This document shows, piece after piece, positions 44,111-56,505 of a stretch of 64,000 bases of DNA. The stretch is from positions 6,510,001 through 6,574,000 of the forward strand of contig NC_062241.1 in the NCBI RefSeq assembly GCF_905475465.1, written 5' to 3'. How positions within the stretch are numbered: the first letter of the stretch is position 1; each line of letters opens with the position of its first letter. A model generated the notes under the pieces. The model was not told the origin of the DNA, ran no database searches, and saw only the letters and a program-made list of their open reading frames with translations. Made by a program: the position numbers and the translations under genes. The stretch comes from Pieris napi. Its lineage: Eukaryota; Arthropoda; Insecta; Lepidoptera; Pieridae.

Positions 44111-44895
44111 AGAGAGTTAGGATGTTTTTAGTCATGCACCTATAATATCATCTACGCCCATTTTTATTTTTGTTTAAAAATCCTAAATAATTCTTTCGGT
44201 CAAAACTGGTTGTTAATTTTGTGATTGGGACACAGTTGTCTTTCATTTTCATCCTATAGTAAACTGTTCCAGCCACAAACACGTAAAGGTTGTTATGAAG
44301 AAACACCTTAACAAGCTGTTGTATGCAATGCCAACATAAGTCAATAATGTAACATAAATGATTAAAGTGATTATGAACATTAGTAACACAAGAAAGTATT
44401 CAGCAGGTTTGAATACCTTGCTGTATACAGATACTATACTTTTAATGTTTCTCCTAAAATTATACAGTTAAGTTATTGACAAAACTAAGTAAGCGATCAC
44501 TAGAGTAACGAAGGTAGTTCATAAAACGAGTACAGTCCATAAACTAGGACAAAACAAAGATCAGGAAACCATAGATTCTAGGGTCGACAATTGGCAGGAG
44601 CGGAAATATTTTTCAAAGATTAGAACCAGTTACAACGATTAAGGAGTCGAGGTTATTTCTCAAGTCGGTGAGGAGATAGCATCGTGCCCCCCGGTAGCAG
44701 GAAGGTGTAAGGAAAGCGAAAATTATGCTCTGTTGAAAGGAAACTTCGATCTAAACTTTCTTCTATAATATGTTTCTTTGAATTAATTTTGGATTGGTCA
44801 AGTCTGTGTACTTGCAACAGATATGGTTTGTTTTCACTCGGAATCTGAAGAAATGAATTATGCCCCTAAGAGCTAATTTATAATTAAAAGTTAGG

Positions 44896-45378
44896 ATTTT
44901 TGAAGTGAAACTTAATTTTTTACGGATGAAACGCAATAATAATAATATTAGCGTCACGAAGATGTGCAGCGTTTTTGTTGAAGTAAAGGGAGAGAGCGAT
45001 TGAGACCGATTGAGAGAGAGTGAGAAGGGCGAATTACTTTATAGAATTTCTATTTTAAAAATTAAAATTTCGAAAAGAGAATTTATGAAATACATATTAG
45101 TATTTTATATTTTATGCAAAAGAATTTATTGAAATCTCAAATGACGAATTGTAAATTAAAATGCCTCGTATTTTAATTATCGAAGAAATAAATTAAAAAA
45201 TTAAATTTATAATTTTGCGACACTTATTTTAATGACAATTAAATTCCTAAAATATCTTCCTTTTTCCCTCCCTCTCGAAAATCTAAAGTTTTAGATTTGT
45301 ATAAATATGAACAAGACTTAAAAATTAGATTGCCAAAGAAGTTTCATTTCTGACATGTGTATTTTGTACGCACGCACT
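44896..45378 (+). mobile_element. GAAGTNNNACTTC repeat family, copy 4
   Basis: Left end TTTTTGAAGTGAAACTTAA; right end TTGCCAAAGAAGTTTCATTT followed by GTACGCACGCAC. The interior (GAGAGAGCGATTGAGACCG and related GA-rich sequence) differs from the other copies, so only the ends are conserved. Confidence 0.5.
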
Positions 45379-47429
45379 TTTTATTAGCCGAATCAAAATA
45401 CCAGAAAGAGGTGGTTTATGATTGGGCGCGTATATTTTTTATCATTCAAGAACGTAAAACACTTGCCAATCGCGCTGTGTTTTACGATAGACCATTAATT
45501 AAATATTATGTAAGGCACTAATATAAAAGCTTTACGCCTTTCAACAAGTTATTATGAAGCAAAATCGTCTTTGTTATTCCACACATGCGCTGATATAGTG
45601 GTCTAATCTTTTTTGCAAATTTAGAAAGTTGCGAAAGTGGTCTCACTACGCAATAAGATAATGTTGTGTGGCAAAAATCAGTAACAATGCTCGCCTGCAG
45701 TGCCCCAGGCGACTGACGTCGAGTGACTCGAGAAAATTAACTGCATAATATAAATGTACGAAATTGCGTATTAACCAATCTAACCCGGAATTTCGGGTAG
45801 AGTCGGATACAGTGACGTTTGACAGGGAAATAATAGCTTTATTACAAAATATGCAGAGTTAATTTGTAAACTAGGGTCGGTACTATATCATATACATTGT
45901 ATACATTAGAGTAAAGCTGCATTGATCTTTAAAACAAGAGCTTTTAGCAAAACAACCTACTTCCAATGGAGTAACCCATAATATGTGTAAATAATATTAA
46001 ATGGTTTATTAAATAATTAGAAAACATATAGGTAATACACCACGTATTCATAAATCGTTACATACAAAAAGACAATTAATTATATGAATACAGTAAGAAT
46101 CAACATCATAATACGATTAACAGACTCGTAATATTAACAAAAAAAACCTTATTAAATAAACCAATCATATGCTTACGGTTTCACCGATGTCAAAGGGCCT
46201 CGTTAACCGTGCAATTCATACTACATACAATTGGTTGTTCTACGGCTCAATTATCGCGTGCATATCTTCATCTCGGTAGGTGATAGGTCACTTGCTACGC
46301 GTATTGCCCTCTGGACTGAAATACTCGGAAATTCTGCAATTTTAACTTTCACTCATATTCGCCTGGAAGCCTTTCCTCTTTTGACGCTATTCAATCTGAT
46401 AATTGCGTCCGTGGCTAATTTAAATCATTATAATTAAGTTTTGTTGGGAAAGTTTGTAATCGTTTATTTTCGCGTTTGTTTCAGATTTGACTTTTAATGT
46501 TGTACAATTATGAATATTATTTTCAGAATCTCGAAGGTAGATTCAAATAATATTGCCTTCCTCTATATTGTCAGCGCCTTTCAGTTATCTTATAATTGAA
46601 GTAATTTGTAATAGCCCGCTTTTATATCATCGTATCGGTTTCATTAAGTTGCTTTCTGTATTAATGTTAGTCAATTTTGCAATTCACTACGTCCTATCTC
46701 AATATCTGCATACAGTACGTATTTGGTACTATCGTAATGGCGGGTCTCGGCTAACGTTTTAGATTGGTTACAATTAATTAGACTTTCACGCTTTGGAACT
46801 AGATTTAATAACAAATTTCCGCACCTGCCACAATTTGAAGTGGACGATTTATCTCTTTCCTTACTAATAAAATAAAATAGATTTATTATTGGTATTATGC
46901 GTGTGAGAATAAGTAATAGCTTGATCAATTTCCTAGGAATTAGTAATGGTTCTTTGAACGTTTGCTTTAATACGACCTCAGTATTTATGTAACAAATTAG
47001 TTGTAATAAGAAAATTGTATAATCATACCGTTTTGTCGGAGTATTACAGATAAGTTAGAATATCTAAAGGTTTTATTTGAAAGGGTAGCTGATAGTGAGC
47101 TTATCTTATCCTTTATCGGTTGCTGTCGTGAATTATTTATTCACTTGTCTAGCAAACTATGTATCTGTCTTTATATATTAGCTGGTTCATTACCATGACA
47201 ACTAATTTATTCTATGGCATTTTTATTGATAAAGCAATCTATTGTTGTACTCTAATACAGGCCACTTGATGCTTATCTGATGTTATTAGAATGTGTTAAC
47301 TAGTGCATAGCTTAATTCATAGAATTTGCTGGCATATTTTTCATTTATCTGTTGGATACATTGAGATAATGCTGTATTGACAGATACTATGTTAAACAAA
47401 TGACTATCATTACAATTTTATATTATATA
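45379..47429. other. Non-coding, nothing recognised
   Basis: Open frames at 46231-46437 and 46553-46762 (+) and 46671-46928 (-) overlap on opposite strands and have no splice support or known motif. Confidence 0.4.
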
Positions 47430-47768
47430 CTTGCTGACCCGGATAACGTTTGTTTTGCCATGCATATTATATCTAGGTACCTTTTTTTTAGTTCAATAAA
47501 AATAACTATCTACAATTATAAAAAATAGGGGTTGATCGTAGAGGGGTTGTATGTATTTTTGTATTCTGTATCATAAAAAATAAATTCTAAGATATAAACA
47601 TTTTTTTTTGGGGTGGAGACACCTTATCACTTGGGGGTTTGAAAGATAAATAGTAGCCGTTTCTCAGATTTACTGAATACTCATAAAAAAATCATAAGAA
47701 TCAGTCGAGCCGTTTCGGAGGAGTATGGTAACTAACATTGTGACACGAGAATTTTATGTATAAGAAGA
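47430..47768 (-). mobile_element. Helitron, minus strand
   Basis: On the minus strand it begins A|TCTTCTTATACATAAAATTC and continues TCGTGTCACAATGTTAGTTA, CCATACTCCTCCGAAACGGC and CACTTATC-related blocks. It ends GGGTCAGCAAG|T, where CTAG has changed to CAAG. It is the fullest copy of the family represented at 2282. Confidence 0.7.
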
Positions 47769-48398
47769 TTTGGTTAGAATTAGACAAACTATATTTAAAA
47801 AGACTTATAAGTAATACGTCTAATTTGATATCAATCAAAAATTTGTTAATAAATTATTACTTGTATATATCTTATAAGACTACTTAACATACAATAAGCT
47901 TTTATTAAGTAGTCATGCACTTAATTAACATGTCCAATCGCTTGTAACGTTAAAATGTGTTTGCTCTAATGAAGCATTCGCAACGGTAGATACAATCTAC
48001 AACTTCGATTACAATCCTACAACTGAAACTATAAGTCTCTAAATGTGGCCTACATTAGTTTTATGTAACATTATTAAATATGTCCACAGGCCTATTTTAC
48101 TGATCTTTTAGTACTATCAGTATCAGCTATAAATTTTAGTTTCGTGTTATCGTGGTCACAATTAGACCATAACTCAGACTGGTCATTACGTAATTATGGC
48201 ACGTTATCCAGGAAAGTTCTTGTTCTTAATAATAGAGCACGGGTTTAATACGCAAGGACATAATGTCTGTTTGAATCGACAAGCGAATTGGTAATTGCTA
48301 CATCGACCATAACAAAGATTATTGGCTTTTATTGTAATCTCCTCTAGAGAGTATTCACTTAAAAACATTCTCTTATAACGCTAGTGGTAAGTGGTAAC
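47769..48398. other. Non-coding, nothing recognised
   Basis: AT-rich spacer without supported features. Confidence 0.4.
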
Positions 48399-48560
48399 AT
48401 TGTTGCGAATGCCGACTCCCGGTGAGGGCCTTCCTTGGGAGATGTCCCCTCAACCTGTTTAAAAAAAAGCATACTCCTGCTGGCATCTCACAAACTGGAC
48501 ACCCAGTCCATGAGCTGCGATGAGTGACGTTTTTGGGCGTCCCGTAGGCTCCTTACTTTG
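48399..48560. other. Isolated GC-richer island, unclassified
   Basis: GCGAATGCCGACTCCCGGTG, GGGCCTTCCTTGGGAGATGT, CATGAGCTGCGATGAGTGAC and TTTTGGGCGTCCCGTAGGCT stand out from the AT-rich surroundings, and both blocks are followed by A runs (near 48462 and 48565). It may be a pair of decayed retrotransposon 3' ends. No frame is open across it. Confidence 0.3.
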
Positions 48561-49380
48561 CTATTAAAAAAAAGAATTTAAAGGTTTATTAGGAGACTTA
48601 CGTAATTTCTTGATTCGCAAATATCGGAGCTTAGCCTTAGCCATGTTTAGTCAACCTTTTACAATTGCCCTTTATCTATCGTAGGACAAGGTCGGACCCT
48701 TTTTAATCCGAATATCCGGCTCGTATTGTACCATACATCCTGTCACTCCTTCATTAAATTACTTTTACGACTTATTACTTGTTCATTGACAACGGATCTC
48801 TTCCTGTTTAATGCATCTTTGTGAACATATTGCAGATTATGTTTTTGCTTTCGCTGATCTTTAAATTCTATTAGGATTTAGCCAATCATATAATGTTTTG
48901 CATCCGTTTATAAAAACTTCGTATCTAATAATCATTGACCCGTTTTCAGACTTGGTGGACCGTCATTTGTCAGTAATTTTATGTTAGTGGTGTCATTACT
49001 GTGTGATTGCAACACTCATATGTCACGTTGTGCTGCATCGTTGCACACCGTTATAATTAGACCCATAGTTACCTAGTTTTAACCGTTTCTCTGAATAACG
49101 CTGGCGAGATAATTTGTTACATGGTTCTGTGTTCCAATGACAAAGAAGTTGTTAGGAGGAACCTATCGTTATTTCTGACCTCCATACATCTTAAGTACTG
49201 ACATTTTCAGTACGTACAGAGTAGAATAATGGTTTGGATTACATAGTTTATCAGTACTTCCTCGTCAAATATGTTCAACGTCACAAAGACTTTTAACGGC
49301 AACACCTAGACACACTACAGAAAGATTAGATTTTTTAAATTTCTGCCTTTTGTCGAAAATGTAGATTAATTTAAATTAAA
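48561..49380. other. Non-coding, nothing recognised
   Basis: No supported exon or element border. Confidence 0.4.
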
Positions 49381-49394
49381 CGAGCAATACAGTC

Positions 49395-49400
49395 TTTATT
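49395..49400 (-). promoter_or_regulatory. AATAAA poly(A) signal, minus strand
   Basis: On the minus strand AATAAA lies about 93 bases after the stop of the small ORF at 49493-49615, a plausible 3' UTR distance. In AT-rich DNA such hexamers also occur by chance. Confidence 0.3.
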
Positions 49401-49492
49401 AGTGTTAATAAAACACAAAATTGAAAATATAACAAAAAAATATCTTTGCACCAGCGCAATATTCAGCGCTCCTACCGAGTCTTAAAGATCTG

Positions 49493-49615
49493 CTATTTGT
49501 TCCGCGCATTACCCATTGACCTCAGCTTTATTACTTTCACCCTTCGTGTGGTGTCCGTCAGGTTCAGCAGCGTCATTATTCTGTTAAGCCGTGACACTTG
49601 CAACTTAGGATGCAT
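49493..49615 (-). CDS. Small ORF of 40 codons, unknown
   Basis: On the minus strand ATG at 49613-49615 opens MHPKLQVSRLNRIMTLLNLT, then DTTRRVKVIKLRSMGNARNK, ending TAG at 49493-49495. The frame is basic and leucine-rich, lies in a GC-richer block, and is followed by AATAAA at 49395-49400. An in-frame stop lies 15 bases before the ATG, so it would be a complete small ORF or a terminal-exon fragment. The overlapping plus-strand frame of 67 codons is also open. I do not recognise the product. It could be a retroposed fragment. Confidence 0.25.
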   Translation of the reverse strand: MHPKLQVSRLNRIMTLLNLTDTTRRVKVIKLRSMGNARNK

Positions 49616-49649
49616 TTTCAAAGACAACGTTCACGGCAATTTGAACTAA

Positions 49650-51305
49650 ACTACACTTGTATACGCTCAACAGTATTGTTTAAGTTTCTCTTGTGTATTG
49701 CACTAAGTATTATCTGAAATGGTACGAAAACTGTATGTTCGACTATAATAATTTCATTCAGTGACTACAACTAAATGATTATATTACGCTTTTAGCAAAA
49801 ATATTTATGCGAATTCTGTACAATGGTTGAGTCAGTTAAAGGGCATATTCAGGAAGTAATTACTATGTCGGTTACATAATGTTCTATGTATATTACAGAT
49901 TAACTTAATTACTGACAAAGAATGAAAGTGTTTTAATTCAGGAACAAAACAAAGTGAACAAATAAGTTTCGTGTGCCCGTCGTATATTAGAAATTGCAGT
50001 AGCACTTAGTGACGATTGCGCTATTGATAACAGTAACATTGGCGACACCGTCACGATCCAAGCAATACATGCAATGTTGAAAGCTCCGCGGAAGTTTCAC
50101 TTTATCTCTCGGTACTATTGGATAATTCTCAGTTTTACCGACGAGGTCAAACAAAGAGACACAAATCTGGCGATAATTACAATGCCCGTAGAAAGTAAAA
50201 TAATGACGATTTCAATGTTCAAAGCCGTAATAAGCAGGGTTTAGTTACAACTTGATCATTATTACCGTCGTTTAAGTAGACAATAGACTCTTCAAGTCTT
50301 ACCGGCATTAGCATAAACATGGTGCCTTCAAAATTCTCGTCGTAAAATGAGCTTTCAATTACTGATTATGCGTTGGTGGAATACAGTTGTTTACTAGAGA
50401 GTAAATACTCGATATCTGACGTGAACCGTAATTGAGCTGTATGTTCCTCAAATAGTGATGCAAATGAAGGGCTTTCCTTCTCAATAATATCGTTTCCTCG
50501 TCTCTAATGATACTTCAATTTGGTACGGTTGTTATAATCGCTATAGCTTTATGCAAGAGTCCGGGCATTCCGGGTTCGGTAATAATTTTATGTTCTGCCA
50601 CACCTGCTCGCTAATTTCCTGATATTATTTCTGTTAGATAAATCTCATGTTCAGGGCTGAATTTTAAATTTATTGATGTCATAGGTTAGTAAAGATTAAA
50701 ATTCTCCCCTTTCGTTGCAGCGTAATTTTAGTTGTTACTATCTTTATTTGTGTGTTATATTACTTAGTTACTAACTTTATTTGTGTGTTATATTATTCAT
50801 TAGGTAGTAACTAACATATGTTTTCTGGTAGTAAATAGTTTGACATAATCATTGTGTGTCATAGGGCATGTGATGTACATTTTCCTATGTCTATTGAGTC
50901 TCAACTTTCCGACTCATTGTTTTCGTTGAGGTCAGTTATGATATAACATGTCACCATATAACGATTATTTCCATCAGGCATTATGACAGGTGAAACTGTG
51001 TTCGATAAATAATTCTCCGACAATAATTCATATAAGTCTCGCCTTGATAGATGGACAACGCTTTGAGCTGTTGCAAATCATTGGGCCATAACATTTCCTA
51101 TCTAATCAATGTACAGCGATACTCTTATTTAAGGGAAGGCTGAATTATGTAACGGAAATTATACTTGTTAAATGCCCGCGATGTTTGTAATATTAGAATA
51201 TTCGTATTAAGTGAAATTGTTTGTCGTACAAGTAAAGTTTTTATATTTCTTCTTAGATTTCACTCTTAGTAACCAAATTGATTGCGATGACCGAAATATT
51301 GATTG
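49650..51305. other. Non-coding; short direct repeat
   Basis: No exon supported. CTTTATTTGTGTGTTATATTA occurs twice about 33 bp apart near 50742 and 50775, a small local duplication. Confidence 0.4.
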
Positions 51306-51758
51306 GGGGGCGTCCATAAATGACGTGAGGTGTTTTTTTAAATTGTCTGTACCTCACTCCCCCCCTGTTGAGATGTCGTGAGATTTTATTCAACCCCCTC
51401 CCCCAACCCCCAATCTCACATGAGATTTTTCAAAATGTGGGTTTCTTACGTAAACGCGTAAGAAGCTATCTTTTTGAGCTCGGAGAACTCAAAATAACAC
51501 AGAATCGTTCCATTGAGCTGAACAGCTCAAAAACAAAATAATTGAAATGTTGAGCGTTTAGGTATGGAGTTAGCGGGAAGTTGCAGAGATGGCCTTAAGG
51601 GTCAACCATTTTCCTAATTTTTTTTTTCAATCAGAAAAAAAATTGCGTGATATTTGACTCGACCCCCCCTCTCTCCAACGTAAGATTAAATGAGATTTGA
51701 CTCGACCCCCCCCCCCCCTCCCCCCCTTAAACACCTCACGTAATTTATGGACGCCCCC
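51306..51758 (-). mobile_element. GGGGGCGTCC TIR element, copy 2
   Basis: The ends match copy 1: GGGGGCGTCCATAAATGACG at the left and CGTAATTTATGGACGCCCCC at the right, with TTG directly outside both (51303-51305 and 51759-51761). The internal order is reversed relative to copy 1. It keeps the conserved core (51568-51610) and two hairpins: TTTGAGCTCGGAGAACTCAAA region (51473-51493) and TTGAGCTGAACAGCTCAA (51513-51530). Long C runs lie at 51690-51726. No coding frame is present. Confidence 0.8.
51473..51610 (-). repeat. Core plus twin-hairpin module, copy in TIR element
   Basis: In minus orientation: CCTTAAGGCCATCTCTGCAA, CTTCCCGCTAACTCC, then a perfect 8-bp hairpin TTGAGCTG/CAGCTCAA and a second hairpin with arms TTTGAG/CTCAAA. 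The order core, hairpin, hairpin is the same as at 9096-9227, although the surrounding transposon is different. Confidence 0.7.
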
Positions 51759-51761
51759 TTG

Positions 51762-52086
51762 TGTGATATGATAATTTTTCTTTTAAATTTGATTTCTAGT
51801 GGATATATTAATATCTATTTTACCTTTTTGTTACAGGTAAGCCATGGATATCTTCATTGCTGGTACTTTTTATTTAATATTACTTATAAGCTCCTCATAA
51901 ATAAGCCTTAAACAGTGGATGGTCGTCAAACATAATTAGTTATATAACTTCAGCATTTTACAGAATATTGTTGCACAAAAGCCCCTTTGATCCCCTGCGG
52001 TAAGTATTGACCAATAGCAATTGTATTTTATAAACTAATAGCCAATAGGAAATAATTTATTGATAGCTGTTTTTTTCCGATTCTAT
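51762..52086. other. Non-coding, nothing recognised
   Basis: A splice-like TTGTTACAG|GTAAGCCATGG at 51829-51850 has acceptor and donor signals overlapping and no usable exon. Confidence 0.4.
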
Positions 52087-52425
52087 TCTATGTTAATATA
52101 TATCAATTACGTGTCACGTTGTTTGTCCGCTATGGACTCCTAAACTACTTAACCGATTTCAATCAAATTTGAATACCGTGTGCAGTTTGAACTAACTTAA
52201 AAGATTGGATAGCTTACATCTTCATTTATACCCGTAATATTATTTTATTGCAAATTATTTGTTTATTATTTGATAGTCACAATTCTAACAGATGGCGCTG
52301 TGTTGAAAGTACCAACGTTTCACATAAGCTACAATTTAATGGCTTAACCACCAAAAAAGCATGGTCCCCATGACTGGCGTTCTACTACCGTTTCCCTTGA
52401 ATGGTTTACTACTATGTAATATAAC
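52087..52425 (+). mobile_element. Helitron, 3' end lost
   Basis: ATTACGTGTCACGTTGTTTG, TCCGCTATGGACTCCTAAAC, CTAACAGATGGCGCTGTG and CCCCATGACTGGCGTTCTAC match the full copy at 59856-60233 in order. The CTAG terminus is missing after TACTATGTAATAT. The left border is approximate. Confidence 0.65.
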
Positions 52426-54745
52426 ATACGAATAATAGAACTACCTGCCTATTATAAACAAAAACAGATGATCACGAAACAGATACACAAATCTAAGGGC
52501 AAACTCTTACAAGTGGTAATGTCACTGTTTTTTTGTTTGTCACTGTATTTATTTTCAAAGTTATAATTAACTATTTCAGGTTTATTGTACCTATGAATAA
52601 CACCGTAAATCTTTCAAACATAAATCAACGATAAAAACACTGTATGATAGCTCAAAGTGAATAATGGCTGGTAGATGCTAATCTCTCTTGATTTTATCAA
52701 AATTTTATCCGATAGAACGTTTTCTCTTGGGAAATCATCCGTCACAGTGGAAAGTTGTATACCAATCTTATATAAATACAAAGTACTTCTATAAAATGTA
52801 TCTTTTCAATTTCTTTCTATGCCTATATATTACCCAATAGAATGAGAATATTAGTATTGTTTTGAAATGCACTAAAGGATATATGATATGTATGTAATTA
52901 AATAATATCATTTGTATTTATTAAGACAAAGATTAGTTAGAAGTACGATGTCATAACCTTTCTATAGAATCTTTTCTCAGTAGTGACGAATAACAACTCA
53001 AATAAGGTCGGTCAAAAGCTATTCGCCATACATACACCTTACACGTTAAATTATAAACCTTAAGATTATTAACGCTAATTAAAAAATGTTAATAAACTAT
53101 AAAGTTACTCAGATTACTTAAACGATGACTGAAATTAGGCCTCGTAATTATTATTACCTTCAACGGTAAGCCTTTACTACGACTTTTATTGCCGGAGATG
53201 TAATCTTTAATCTCAGTAATTGGATTACACTAAATTTTTTCGCGATTTCTTAAAGATGACGGTGTGCGTAGTTTTTTATACAGTTTCACGTATTGTGTTT
53301 GTGTGTTATACTTACTTTTAGTTTTCCAGAACTCGGTTTAACACTGTTTAATTTCTTATCCAATAAATTATTAATATTATCTCGGCCAATCTATGATATA
53401 TAGGTAATTTTAACATTGATCTTTTGTTCTGTCAAAAATTAGTTTTTCAGTGCGGGTATCTCTTCTGAGCTTTTTAGGTTTATCAACTAAAAACCAACCA
53501 TTAATTTGAATAGTTTTTTGTCGTTTCGTTTCTACGCACTATTGATCAAAAATTTAATAATGAAGAGGTAATTAAGTATCGATAAATTCGATTTATATGA
53601 TTACAATAATTTCTTTCCGCGTGATGTAATACGTTTACACCACCTGTGAACCACCCGGCTTCACAAGTGATCGAAGAGTCACTGTGGCGTGACGTCACAA
53701 TATCGATCTATAGTCTATACCCAATGTTCTTCCGGTTTCGATTGTATTTGTTTTAACAACTTTGACTAGGGTTGATATATAATGTAAAGTAGTACCCCTC
53801 AAATACGACTCCGTCCAGGTCTAATGTCCAACATATTTATTTATTTGTTGGTAAAATTACAGGAGTTACTTATAATATGATTAAATAAATTACGTAAACA
53901 TTAAAATTGTAAATTAAACTTTTATAGTTAACACAGCATACATAAAAATAAAGTAGAATAATATATGAAAGTTTATTAACTTTTTATATAATTTTCCAAC
54001 GATTACATTAAAGAAATATTTTTTTTAATATTTAAAAAATTTGCGTGATTTTTTTATGCAAGTAAAGACGTATACAACGAAACTGTGAGTAAATAATATA
54101 CATTTACCTATTTAGTTATGCTGTACCAACTTATCTATATAAAAACGTCATAATTCTGTAGACACAGTTGTCAAATGCGCTATTGATAGTAACTTCATTT
54201 GTTCTTGTGTTAAATGCACATATTACTAATTACCTCTTACATATAACACCATTGTTTAAACACGTTCAAACACATAAAGCATATTTTGACAACCCTAGAC
54301 AGCGGCCTCGAGGTCATATGCCAAATGCTAGATTGCCGTTTATTTAATCTTGTATTTACAAGATTCACATGCAGATAGCGAAAGTAAGAGGTCATGTATT
54401 AACTAATTGCCTCAGGTGATTCCTATTGGATAACTATTACCGATAGAACGATAATCGTACCATCATTAGAATTAATGGAAAGGCACATTGGTTTTGTATT
54501 ACGGAAAATGGGGGTTAAAGGTGATGAAGGTTCTTAGTTCTAGAGGCGTTATGTACAATTAGAAATCACAGCACAGTTTCTAGGTTCACTTCATACTGTT
54601 AGGCCGTGGAATTAAAATGCCGTAATCCTCTAAAAGTATGCATTGATGATGCAGATGATGAGTTAGCATTATGGCTAGCAATCTAGGGGTGTAACAATAC
54701 GTTACTTGCTGTTTTTAAAGTCACTTAATTTAAATCCTTTTCCAA
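52426..54745. other. Non-coding; CRE-like palindrome
   Basis: No exon supported. GTGACGTCAC at 53689-53698 is a perfect palindrome containing the CRE core, in a GC-richer patch (53640-53700); function unknown. Confidence 0.35.
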
Positions 54746-54990
54746 GCAGTGTTGACCTAGTGGCTTCAGGGTACCACTCTCGTCTCTAAGGTTCGATGCT
54801 CGGCAGTGCACCAATTTCTATGTGCGCACCTAACATGCGCTCGGTATAGGAAACTTCGTAAGGAATCCAGCATGTTTTGAATTCAGAAATCGACAGTGAA
54901 TCTTCGGTAGATAACCTACTTGCCTAAGAATTAATAATGATCAAAGAAACGGATGTAATCAGAGGCCATATAGAGTTGTAGCGCTACTGG
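54746..54990 (+). mobile_element. tRNA-derived SINE (type A), diverged
   Basis: Head GCAGTGTTGACCTAGTGGCT, B box GGTTCGATGCTCGG, GTGCACCAATTTCTATGTGC, then ACCTACTTGCCTAAGAATTA and GTTGTAGCGCTACTGG in the order of the copy at 58759. It is internally altered (an AACTTCGTAAGG variant of the GGAAAACATCG block) and has no clear tail. Confidence 0.75.
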
Positions 54991-55517
54991 AACCCCTAAT
55001 GTGTATCACATTTCTACATTTGTTTAATTGATATTTAAGGAAGTACTCAGTCTTCTGAGCTAATGATTAACAATTATTTCACTGGAAATCGATTTAAGGA
55101 CGGGAGAAGCTGCCGTCTACGTAGAAACATATGGACCAGTATTAAGTGTTCGATGTTATTGGCAACAAGTTTACATCTACGTGTTGATGAATTCTGTTTT
55201 CATACAGAGTTTTTTAACAAAACATTTTTTATTCAAAACTTTACGACCTAATTTGATTTAGTCCATACTTTTTCCGATGTTTGTATAACATGAGTGCAAT
55301 CGCTCCACGCGTGGAAGTTTAACTGTCCATAATATCTGCTTTATAAAACGTGTTCTATATGCCAATTTACGCCATTCGTCCTTATAATCCTTTAAATATT
55401 GCATAGTTTTGTGACAGCGACAGTCACAATGCTCAATGCAATTATAGTTTTTGTCACGATTGCATTTGCAACCTCATTGCATCACGTTGCCTTCACGGTT
55501 CGTTTCACATATTAGGA
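54991..55517. other. Non-coding, nothing recognised
   Basis: The 62-codon frame at 55063-55251 has no motif or splice context. No repeat border seen. Confidence 0.4.
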
Positions 55518-55850
55518 TTACGAGATAACCCGCACAATCTCCGCTATTGTCCCGTGAAAAACTTTACAACTATTACAAATATATACAATTTTGAAATTGA
55601 GATTATAATGAGGCTTATATATAAACAAATATAAAATAAAAGAACTTAATCCCATTTTATCTTTAGTTGCCCTCTTCTTAAGGGCCTCTTCACAAGTAAA
55701 TGCCTCCTCTTGACCACTCCTCATCACAAACTTTTCTCTATCCTTCGCCAAGTCTATCCAAAATTCTTTCGCTTCTTTAGTTCCATCAGACCACCGCTCC
55801 AATGGCCTACCTCTCTTCTTTTTAAACTTATTAACCTATAAATTATATAC
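55518..55850 (-). mobile_element. LINE relic, RTE-like C-terminal coding end
   Basis: On the minus strand the frame reads KKKRGRPLERWSDGTKEAKE, then FWIDLAKDREKFVMRSGQEE, then AFTCEEALKKRATK. The order RGRP...RW.D...W...A.DRE...EEAF is the C-terminal signature I know from RTE-type reverse-transcriptase proteins. A stop lies just upstream (about 55845), so only the last part of the protein remains. The sequence after about 55650 becomes AT-rich and is likely 3' UTR or flank. Confidence 0.65.
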
Positions 55851-56203
55851 CTTATTGTAATATGCATTATTGGAACGCCATTGTTAAATTAAATTTCATC
55901 ATTGAAATGTTTTTATGTTCGAATTTTCAAGCGAGCGCTAGCGAATTTGCAGATTATAGATAGCGACTAGTCTTATTAACCGAGATTGTTTTTATCGAAT
56001 GAAGGTAAACATTCTTAGACCAATTGTAGTGACAATTCATACAAAATCACATGTTTTTTTCTATATCTACATATATAAGTATAAAACAAAAAAGTCGTGT
56101 ATCTGTAAATGCTACTAAAGTTATGAAGATTATCAAAAATTTGAATATCAGCACTGTTTTATTGTGAAATATAAAATTGGGAAAACAATGTCACTATACT
56201 GCA

Positions 56204-56505
56204 TCTATATAAATAAAAACTAATCGCAAAATACGAGTAGGTATGCTGCTAAGTTCAAAGCTCTAACACGGCTGGACCAATTTGAGTATTTTTTTTATTT
56301 ATTCTTTGAATTCTGACAAAAGTTTTTATAGATATAAAAATGTATAAATTTAGTTTTATTTAACACTCAGATTTTTATTCCTGAAAAGCGAACAGTCTTT
56401 ATGGGGTAACATAGCAAAATTATCCATATTTTGGTATGTAGCTACTAATAAGGCTAAGTAACAAAAAACATACTAAGGCGAAACGAAGTTCGCGGGGGCA
56501 TTTAG
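56204..56505 (+). mobile_element. Helitron, terminus mutated
   Basis: A|TCTATATAAATAAAAACTAA begins; GGCGAAACGAAGTTCGC (hairpin) followed by GGGGGCATTTAG|T ends it, with CTAG changed to TTAG. The body contains AACACGGCTGGACCAATTTG. A further Helitron-like 5' end (ATCTACATATATAAGTATAA) lies just upstream at about 56063. Confidence 0.6.

Noticed and set aside
51829..51850. Splice-like TTGTTACAG|GTAAGCC
   Set aside because: Acceptor and donor signals directly abut, leaving no exon; no in-phase frame follows.
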